Made by a program: the position numbers and the translations under genes. A stretch of DNA of 10,768 nt from Cephalothrix spiralis. Taxonomy: Eukaryota; Nemertea; Palaeonemertea; Archinemertea; Cephalotrichidae. The DNA is taken from positions 1-10,768 of the forward strand of contig JAUCNG010393478.1 of NCBI GenBank assembly GCA_032353305.1, in the 5' to 3' direction. The notes beneath the pieces were generated by a model. That model was not told the origin of the DNA and did no database searches. It saw only the letters and a list, made by a program, of their open reading frames with translations. Of the stretch, positions 1 through 9,600 are shown in pieces. The number at the start of each line of letters is the position of its first letter. Position 1 is the stretch's first letter.

Positions 1-482
1 GCTATTCGCATAACCGGATGAGAGCGAATTCGATCGCGAATCCAACTCAGTAGAGTGCACTTCGAGATTATCATGCTGTGACGAAATGAAATGAACTAAT
101 GCAGTGTAATAATACTTTTTTCCGATATCAGTGTTAACGTTTATCTTAGGAACATGAATTTCAGGGACCTTTTATTTTCCGATAAACGTTTTCCGTTAAT
201 TCAGAAGGCTCAATTTTCATCAACGGTACTAGCGAAAATCAAACCAAATTTCCGTATGTGATAGCGAAAAAATGAATCTTTTCAGAACTCTCATTGAAAA
301 AAATAGTTTGAAATTGGAAATTATATACAAAATCATTTGAATATGACAAGTCAAAGAATAATATCTCTAAAATAATGTAGGGATGTTTTCTATTGGCTAG
401 TGCAGTTTCTGCACACTATATAATTTAAAGGGGGGGATCCCCATAAAACTATGCTAAGGAGAGTTGGTTCGTGAGTACTTAC
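1..482 (-). other. Intron (partial) following EGF-like exon 2
   Basis: Non-coding and A+T-rich. It contains a 10-bp inverted repeat (AACGTTTATC at 136-145 and its complement at 181-190). No exon with acceptor, donor and a cysteine module was found here on the minus strand. Confidence 0.6.
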
Positions 483-608
483 GACACTTTTTCGAAACGG
501 CGTTATAAAGACTATCTGGTTCACAGGCACAAGTGAAAGTGTGATCAAACGGTGTTTTTGCAATCGGCGTACATTTTGCGTCTCCACATTCGCCTTCACA
601 GACTGGTT
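483..608 (-). CDS. Exon encoding EGF-like domain 2
   Basis: This phase 1-1 exon of 126 nt lies between TTTTTTCTAG and a GTAAGT donor. It translates to PVCEGECGDAKCTPIAK, then DHTFTCACEPDSL and SKKC. The cysteine spacing is C-x3-C-x4-C-x13-C-x1-C-x12-C, an EGF-like module. A longer open frame overlaps the same bases out of register, but it has no domain pattern and does not fit the splice phases, so it is a shadow. The exon leaves one base (C) for the next exon, which lies beyond the left edge of the window, so the protein continues. Tandem EGF modules after Link and lectin domains suggest a spacer or stalk. Confidence 0.84.
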
Positions 609-3600
609 CTAGAAAAAAGAAAAATTCGAATTAGTGTCTATCCCAATAATAGCTAAGCAGGGTGGACAGTGGACACGCACCAATCCTCAGGGTGGCCCAA
701 AACTTTCCGGAAACAAAATTCTATGTCATTTTTCCAACCAATTTCCAGTCGCAACATTTTGAATCAGTCAGTCGCCACTTCATTCACATTTCAAGGGCCA
801 GTCACGAAAAATAATTTTCCCTGGACGACATTTATTACTGCATTTGTCATAATATTTCACAAAGCGTTTATTCACAGATATTTTGCTAAGATATCTCTCA
901 TTTCTCCACTTAGATATACAAATGTAAAATCTGTCCAAACAAAATAGAGGACGAAAATCATGTTATTTTTGACTGTCCAGCATACAACAAATTAAGAGAA
1001 GCCTTTTATAAAGCAACTGATATAAATCTATTTTCATTTTTAAGTGACGATACCACAGATGATACAGCCATTAGGTGAAACAAAAGGCTTCTCTCAGATT
1101 TTTAAGCTGAGAAAAGAATTAATCAAAGCACTTGAAAATTTAGGTATTACCCTCTTGTAAGCTCTTGTAATACATGTAGGCTACATCTGATTTACTACTG
1201 GCTTTGTACCTGTTTATATTTTTGATTATAGCGCCCATGAGTGGCCATGACCTGATATGTAATAACATCTAATTATGTATCATGTATATATATATAATGT
1301 GCAACCTAGCCGCTAGTCGGCACATTTTGCAATAAAATTCATTCATTCATGTAGTCTACAGGGTCCGCAGCGGTATATACAATTTGTTATTCTGTGCGCA
1401 TTCCCTTGGTTATTTGAAGTAACCACCCTACACACATTTGTGCAGGCACTCCCTGTAGAGGGCTTACATGAGGAACTACCCCTCAAACCAGGAGAGTAGC
1501 CCTATATTTTAGGCCCTATCGAGTATACTCGATTGTTGTTACATTAACGCTATTGTGAATAATATCACAATATTCGAAATGAGGGATGGTTTGTTTTAAG
1601 AGAATGAGAAAGCCAATATAATTGGTTTAATTACCTTTGGATTTTATCAGCAAGTGTATTTGATAAAACACATTTATATAAAATATGCACCTTCAAGTAT
1701 ATCGAAAAAATACCTTCAAGTCTCTTTCCAATGTATTATATATATGTTTAGATTATTACACTCTCTATAAAATCCTATATTTTCAAAAAAGTTCCTATAT
1801 TTTTATTCAATGGTCTGAAATCACAATTACTGAGGAGCTATTCAAAATGTATGATCGATTACCCGAATACTTTCTCAACTCAGTTCGCTCGGCTCAGTAT
1901 TGTACGTTAGGTAGGTAATTCTTTGGATTTGTATGAATGATCTTGTACTTGTGTGCCTTTTTTCTTATCAATCATATTATCGATGAAATGAGAAGATTCA
2001 ATAAACAAAAAGTAGGATAGAGCTATAAAAAATGTGATTTTACGTCGATAAAACAGATATTGTTGAAGGGCATTTCAAGCAGTTATTTTATCTCGGCGCA
2101 TCGTGAAAATAACTACTTGTTGTGCCTCAAGATTCAACAATATCTGTACTATAAAAAATAGGGATGACTTTAAATTGATGTTTTACTTACTACACGTTTT
2201 TTTATCTGGATTTAAAGATCGTTCCTTGAAGCATCCACATTTGTATTGTTTGGTCCATGATACATAAGCCGCTATGCAAAATTCCTGACAGTCGTTTCTT
2301 AAACACGGCGTCTTATCGCTGACAGCTAAAAAATATACATGTACAGTTTTAATAGCATTTAAGAGGAAGCACATGCATATATGGGACATTCCAGCGTTAA
2401 CATCGTCCGATAAAATCGCAGCTTTTTTTGCGTTCTCCCTGAAAAATTTTCGGAAGTTCATCACTTTTTTCAGATCTGAGAAATAGACTGTAAACTAGAT
2501 TAGTTAACAATGAACATTGAGTAAAACGCCGTGCGAATTGTTAAAACCGCGCTGTAGCGAGCAGAACAATCGTTAACATCGTTCGAAATGTTAACGATTG
2601 TTCTGCTCTCTACAGCTCAATAATTACAAGTCGCGCGGCGTTTTGCTCAAAGACTTTTCATCTTCAACTAATCAACATAACAACTGGGTTCTAATGCGAA
2701 AAAAATGTAACCTTGGGAAATTTGTTAGATCTACCTAAAATCTGAATTGCGCATGCGCAAAAGGTTATTTTGACAATTTTAGGTAACAAATTTCCCAAGG
2801 TAACAAATTTCAGGGAACATTTTTTTCGCATTAAAACCCAGTTGTACTGTAGTTAACAGTCTATTTCTCAAATCTGAAAAAAAAAGATTCACTTCCTGAG
2901 ATATTTAAGGGAGAACACACAAGTTTGGTAATTTTAATTTTTGGATAATCAGCGATATTGCATCAGCACGTAAAATGCATAAGAAAAGCAGAGCCATTCA
3001 ATTAAGAAAGGCAAATCTCAAAATTAAAGAGCTCTGCATAGGAAAATGAAGACTGGACTCTGTTAGACATTTATTAGTACAGTTTGTCCGTCAGTTCCGG
3101 GTCAAAACATTTTTAAATTGGTATAAAAGTCATTGTGTGCATTCTCTTTTAAATATGTTTACTTTTGTAACTATTTCTCTATCCTCTGCACTGTTAATTT
3201 GTATAGCATATGTCGAAAGACACTTGATAAGTGCGTTGCACTTTTTTGTCGATCGACTCTTTAAAGAAATAAAAGTTTATAATAAAAAAATAATAATAAT
3301 AATAAAAGTCAAGGTACTTGATAAAAATTCTTGAAATTACATATTCGATTTAATACATAAACAACCAATAACCTATGTAAGTTTTGTTAATTTCTGATAT
3401 ATTTTAGGCAGATAACAGAGCCTTTTTCAATGACAACTTTCGGTGACTCGTTTACTTTCGTTTTCTCGGAAAATTCGATTCGCAATTCGGTTTAAAATTA
3501 TCTAGATTTTTCGAAAATAACCCTTTAGGTACGATAGGGACAAAAATTAGTAGTCTAACACCACGGGGAAAATCGTTTATACTTACCTCTTGGAGCAGAA

Positions 3601-6600
3601 CAGTAAGCTCCACCTTTTGGCATAGAGCTGGTACATGGCTTAGCCTCAGAAAGTATACCATGTATGCCACGAGGTAGGACATACTTTTGGAATCCACAAA
3701 TTGTACCATCTGTAACAGCTCTGAAAATCCCATTACTTGTAACTCCACAGTTACAATTTACCATTCCAGCTCTAGCCGCCGCGGTGAGTTGAACTTGAGA
3801 AGCTAGCTTACTACCCAGTACATAGCGGCACATATCCTGGGCAATACCTTTGTCAGCCCCTGTTAAACTACCATGAAGATAGAATACATTGTTTTTTCCA
3901 TATGACTTTGCTGGATATGTATATGCTGAAAAACAAAAATACATGTACGTGTTGATTTTGGTTTGATTTACCCCCTGGAGTAGACGAGTCGGCAAAAAGT
4001 CGATAATAAGTCGAATCTATTCGATCGCATAAATTATTATAGTGGTCGATGAATCGGTCCTACAAAATAATTTGACCACAAATAAGATGAAAAAACAAAA
4101 CTGAAGATGTTTTAGATTTTCTTTAACGTTATGCCTTTGAAAGTTAAACTATAATCGTAGAAAAATAATTTAAAATGCGTTCTGTTCAGAAAATTTAATC
4201 TAATAGATTAAATTTTCTGAACAGAACGCATTTTGAATTATTTTTCTGCGATTAGTTTAACTTTAGGTATAAACAGTCCGAATGTCCCTTTCTACTGCAA
4301 ATACATTATTGTCGTTGAAACTCATTGCAGAATAGTAATTAAAAATGCATTCTATTAAGAAAATCAAATCTAATAGAATCTAAAATATCTTCAAGTTTTA
4401 AAATATCCGAAAAATAATGTGATTTCTTTTTACTATCAACAAATCAGCTGTCGGTCAATTAATTATACATTTCACGGGAAGGGTACTATGCGTGTTGGAT
4501 ATCATTAGACCATACCGATAAAACATCGACAATGATGTCTCAACTAAGAACTGAATAGACTATAGTTTGACTAAGAATTTAAAGCCTCAAAACCCTAAAT
4601 AATAAGGGGTACATCACGAACAGGGGCGAATAGGTCCATAGCCATGTTAGTTGAAGCCAAGCGTCAATTGATTCGACCCAAAAGATTAGATGCATGCTTA
4701 AGTAAATATTTTATAGATCTTAAAACTTTACGGTCCCTTTGTTATTGTGTCGATAGGTGTAAATTTTTAGCAGATGCCATCGTGCTTTATCAAAATCTAA
4801 GGCTTAGGTTATAGTTAAACAAATATGATATCAGTTCATTTGCGTATTTTACCACTTCAGAACTTCAACTAACCTAGCATCGATGGTAATGTTAAACTTG
4901 TTCGCCCCTGTTCGTGATGTACCCCTGTTTCACATACATGTAGAACCTCAAATCTCTAATGTAATGTGAACTGAGGAATTTGCCAAAGATTTTTCTATAC
5001 AGTGTGTCCCATTATTATGGAAAACAGCTAGAGGACGTCATACTGTGACTCAATTATGAATATTTTAATAATTGCAAAAAATATAAATTTGAGAACATGG
5101 TCTTCTCTCCCGAATAAATTAGATTTTGAGCAGATCGGTTATAAGGGAGCTACGACGATAAATTAACATTTTTCTTCTTCTCCGAGACAGGACGTTCATT
5201 TATAATGGGATTTACCGTCTACTGAGAAAATTGAATTTGTTGGTCCTTTGGGGAAATTGATGTAGCTCAGTTGTTGTAAAACAGATTTGCACCAAATTTT
5301 TTTATTTGAAAGACAAAAACATCTTCTCTTTAGTGATCACTAGCAGCGTTATGGTCAATTTATAAATAAGTCACAATCTGACTGTGTTTTCCATAATATT
5401 GGGACACCCTGTTTACTAAATCGGCACACCAAATATAGATAAGATACGAAACCTACCACCGTAGGAATAGTCTTTGCCAGCCATTCCCATTAAGGTTACT
5501 TCACACAGCTGTAGGCAAGTAGTTCCTTTCGGTTGTAAAATGACGACATAGCGCCCGAGTAGTTCCTTGGGGCATGAATATGTCTGGAACCCCCTTCTAG
5601 GAACTGTCCCAGGGATGGCTTTGCAAAGTGTTGCCTCTTCATATTTGCCAGCATCAAGTAACTTCTTGTCAAGTTTTCTAAGAACCAATAAATAGATTGC
5701 AGACAAACGTGTATCTGAAACATAGCAAACATTTAATTAGACACGGTGGTCATTATTTCATAATATATTTTAGTTAATCGAATTATTAACTTAAATAAAA
5801 GAGCAAAAACAATTCTATAATCCCAAAATGTCCTTTATTAGGAGGAGTGCTGTGAAGTCACACCCAAAAATTCAATTAATAAAAATAAACAATGAATCAT
5901 ATCATCTATGTAGTTACAGAAGAGATTGCTTTTCACTATGGCGTTATGTGTTCTTGACCTTTAATTCAAAATCGGGCGCCGATATTTACTTTTTTAGTTG
6001 ACAGCACAAAGAAAAAAATGTGGTGTGGAACAAAATAAAGTTTTTAAATAAAGTAGTAATAAAGGATAAAGATAGGAAGAAGAAAAAGAAAAAAATCGGG
6101 CGCCGAAATCTTGTATATGTTAATTTATATCACTGAAAAAGTTAATAATAAACGAAAATTCTGATATTTAGAGATAAATATTGTCTGTGTCCGTGGTTTT
6201 CTGTAATATATTACAAATTGTAGCCGTCTCAAGGATCTATTTTTAAATTTTTAATAACATTTGACAAATTTTGGAATTCCATGCGTCATCCTACAGACCT
6301 ACACCCTGTTACAGAATTCTCGCTGTAGTGCAGAACAGACTGTAGATTAAAATCATGTTGCCGTATTAAGGTGTTCGGGTGCAGGAGCTAGCATAAGCTG
6401 AGCCAAAATCTAAAATACTCACATGTTGCTTGGTCTCTGTTTAAGAGACTGATAGTCGACACGACGTAGTCACTACGTAGATCAGTGTACCAATAATTCG
6501 GAGATGCCTTATGGGTTGCACAATTCTGAAAAATAAGCGGGTAGTTTCATTTAATAGTCTGCTAATAATTATAGAAAATTATAGGAGATTTTCGACCAAA

Positions 6601-9600
6601 ATATTTCACAATTTTGAGGACAAATAAGTGGAAAATATTAATCAGGTTGCCGTTGCTCTCTGAAAACAAAAATGTCTGACATATTTCACAACCCTGCCAA
6701 TAAAAAGTCAGCTGTGACAAAAAAAGATGCTTATCAAAGCGGATTATGATTTTATATTACTAAAAACACTTTAATCCACTAAAAGGTTTCTTAATTGGCG
6801 TGCTCTGGCAAGGATTTTTCGGGAAAAAACAGGCGTCTCGACAAAAATTTGAACTTCGTCAGGAAATAAAAATTAATATGCATTTGCGCACTCGCTAATT
6901 TTTATCGTTTTTGGCTAATAAAATTTGGAAAAAACCCAATTGTTTGGTAGGTCCTCCAGCGCCGGACCCGGGCACCTAGCACAATGGTTTATATGTATAT
7001 TTATTTATATACACAAGTATTTCGTTTATCAAGGTGCCACCCAGTGCCACCGTAGAGGGCCGAATCGGGTTAAAATATTTTTTGGTGAATATAGGTATTC
7101 TTGAATTATAAGATTATTTTATAGAAAAATTAGGGAAATAGGAAGGCACATGCCGCCATGAAATTAATTCAATTTTGGTTTTCCACGTGCTGTGTGTTAA
7201 AGGGAGATCATTTCGCGGCCGTTAGGCTATATAGTGTCTGATTTTGGGTATCAAAATTAGTTCCATAACATATTCCTTATGGGTCGATAGGGCAGGGTTT
7301 TAAGGTTTACCCTTCGGCATCTATCAGCTCAAGCCGGCACTGAATTGACTTATACCTACTCATCTCCGGTTATAAATGTCAGAAGTCTATTTATTATTTA
7401 CCATTGTTGAAGTACATGATTTTGTGCCCCACGTAGCTCCTGATTTACCATCTACTAAAACAGACGGGAGGAAAGTTGGATGTTGGTTAGGATACATGTA
7501 AGCTGGCGTATTTTTACTTATTTGATATGGCAGAGGAGCTTGAAAGAAAAGAAAAATTTTATTAGACAGCATATAGTTTCACCCATTCTCACCACCTGTC
7601 AGAGTGTCCAACACTCTGACTACATCGATTACGTATTTTTCTTATTGGATTTGAAAAAGATATGGGGCCACTGATTGGTCAAACGACTCACGTAACCGTT
7701 TTTATACATCCGAGTGGTCTAAGACCTAATTTAAAATATCTATTATGGCATAAACTGGCAGTTATTGACAAAACTGCGACAGCAAAATGGCTATTTATGG
7801 ACCAGTTTGTAAAAAAGTCCCGTCCCGCCGCGGCGGGAAATTTTTAAAAAAATTCATCGGCTGCAAAAACAAGTGGACCCATTTTGTTATGATAGAATGA
7901 TGAATTGAACACTATAATTTCTTTTACATACCGACGTCTGGGCCAACGCTACAGTTAAGACTACTTTTTAGTGGCCCAACTCGAATAAAGTGCATTCAAA
8001 ATTCATTACCTGTGGCATTTAAGAGCTAAAGTTTGGTAAAAAATGAGATCTAGATTCAATATTCTAGACATACATATCTGAGGTATCATACTTGAAGGCA
8101 TAATCGTCATATTATTTTTTTAATATTTTTTGGGGTCGGATGGATACTAAGAAAAACTACCAAATCGTTGTCCGGAAAATTGCGAAAAATACGCAAATTT
8201 TTATAATGTTTAGAAAAGTCAAATTATCTCGAAAATCTAAACGGTGGAGAATATATGTTATAAAACTTCTTGGGCTCTCAAAATGATAATTTACAACTGG
8301 TAGAAAGGATTTTTTTTTTAAATCATGTGCTTTCGATTTTTTACGTTTCTTTTATAACTTGATTGAATTTGTATTGTGGGAATACGAAACCGAAACTGTA
8401 GCTTTGGGCCGATAGTCGGAGGCAGACATTTTGTTTCGATTGATGTCCGAAAAGACCTTCGGCGAATGAAATTTTGTTTAGATTTAAATTTTAATATTTT
8501 TGTCGGCGGGATTCGTAACCAAATCAATAAAAAAGGTTTAAAGGCCGTATCTGTAGTGCAAGGATTCCAGTCTATATGTAACCTTCAGTTGCCTAAATAG
8601 GGACTGTGATCACTAGTCTATCGTGATCTAAAATGGCTAATTAGACCATTAGGATTGAATATTTTGCTAAAATTATGTATAATAGAGAACTGTACGCTTG
8701 TACCCAATCTTCGGCATCGTTGATTACACGGTTCATTTATATTGTTATGTAAACAAAATAATTTCGATATATACGGGCTTTAAGCCCCGTATGTCTTGTA
8801 ATGATAAGGAATACCGTACTTACTTTGTTTATTGTAACATTTCTTTAGTTTTTTGTCGTAACAGCACTCCCACGTGTTTACGCAAGTTCTTTCGCTAACT
8901 CCACTAAATCCACATTGTTTTCGTGTCTTTGGGTCACCAGTACATGATGGGTCTAGAAATTGAAAATTAAAACAATTTATTTCTACGATAAGTGATAAAG
9001 GTAATTAAACATGATGTCAATATGATATTTCTTTATTTCAGGAATTTCCCACAGTTTACAAAAATTAAAAGAACGGCAAAATATATACAATTAAGCAGTT
9101 GGCTCCAATATTATTATATTATTACTTCATGATTAGTCGTTTGGTTCGAATTTCATTACGAGAATTTGCACGACACCTGGAAGGTCGAGTGCAAATTCGA
9201 GTAATTAAATTCGAACCAATCGACTACTCATATAAGTAATATTTATTATTACAATGTGTCATAAACTGAGTACTTGATGAAATAATAATGACGTCATCTA
9301 TCTAATTCAACGCTGCTCCGTTGAATTAGTCTGGACTAACTCAACGGGGTAGCGTGGAATTCGGAATGATTTGAGAGGGATGACATAAATTGAACCGATA
9401 ACAGTGTAATAATAGTCAGAAGTTTTGAGGTGTAGTATATATATGAATTAATTACTTTTAATTATGATTGAATTATTAGAATTAGTTTTTCGCGACAAAA
9501 GACAACTTATCTAAGATTTTTAAAATTAAAATTGTATTTTAATTATATTTTTATTTTAAAAGAACATTGACTAATGAATAGTACGAGCCCGCATTATATT

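Larger units (their letters stand above)
609..2190 (-). other. Intron between EGF-like exons 1 and 2
   Basis: This 1,582-base intron on the minus strand contains the decayed non-LTR retrotransposon end (911-1350, plus strand), the perfect palindrome ATCGAGTATACTCGAT (1518-1533) and the hairpin at 2053-2147. The plus-strand open frame at 1685-1918 has no recognisable domain. The rest is unremarkable A+T-rich sequence. Confidence 0.65.
2326..3586 (-). other. Intron between the Link exon and EGF-like exon 1
   Basis: This 1,261-base intron is dominated by the compound fold-back at 2430-2918. After it comes an A-rich segment whose plus-strand end looks like a decayed transcript or element (about 2935-3305), with ATAAAAG at 3269-3275 and a TAA microsatellite. 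No further minus-strand exon was recognised. Confidence 0.6.
3926..5456 (-). other. Intron between the F-type lectin and Link modules, packed with fold-back elements
   Basis: This 1,531-base intron holds three elements in series: the nested palindrome at 4097-4399, a TIR element at 4605-4926 and a mariner-like TIR element at 4999-5412. Together they occupy about two thirds of the intron. No exon candidate was recognised between them. Confidence 0.65.
7539..8823 (-). other. Intron between the trefoil exon and the first F-type lectin exon
   Basis: This 1,285-base intron holds a short perfect hairpin (7598-7620), a GC palindrome (7823-7838) and a weak 48-nt exon candidate (7932-7979). Open frames on both strands around 8318-8600 overlap one another and show no domain. 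The rest is A+T-rich. Confidence 0.6.

Noticed and set aside
433-442. GGGGATCCCC palindrome
   Set aside because: Ten bases around a common restriction site; too short to mean anything here.
390-599. Minus-strand 69-codon open frame over EGF exon 2
   Set aside because: It is out of register with the phase-1 frame that gives a full six-cysteine EGF pattern bounded by splice sites, so it is a shadow.
669-947. Plus-strand 92-codon open frame with start ATG
   Set aside because: No recognised domain over most of its length. Its end overlaps the LINE fragment in a different frame from the zinc-knuckle motif; at most its last residues are LINE remnant.
1685-1918. Plus-strand 77-codon open frame
   Set aside because: Low-complexity A+T-rich translation, no domain and no supporting splice context.
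3452-3748. Second minus-strand open frame overlapping the Link exon
   Set aside because: The phase-1 frame of 3587-3925 contains the full Link pattern and both splice sites; the other frame has no pattern.
5496-5732. Minus-strand open frame starting with ATG just before the lectin exon
   Set aside because: The ATG lies in the acceptor tract, and its frame does not contain the conserved C-terminal FTP block.
6291-6345. CTACAG ... CTGTAG weak hairpin
   Set aside because: Only short broken pairing with bulges; chance is sufficient.
7662-7847. Plus-strand 61-codon open frame
   Set aside because: No domain similarity recognised. It lies in an intron and runs into the GC palindrome by chance.
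7666-7977. GGGCCACT and its complement near 7971 as ends of a MITE
   Set aside because: Only 8 bases match and the similarity does not extend, so no element is supported.
8318-8600. Overlapping open frames on both strands in a slightly GC-richer patch
   Set aside because: Neither has a recognisable motif, cysteine pattern or splice sites with matching phase.
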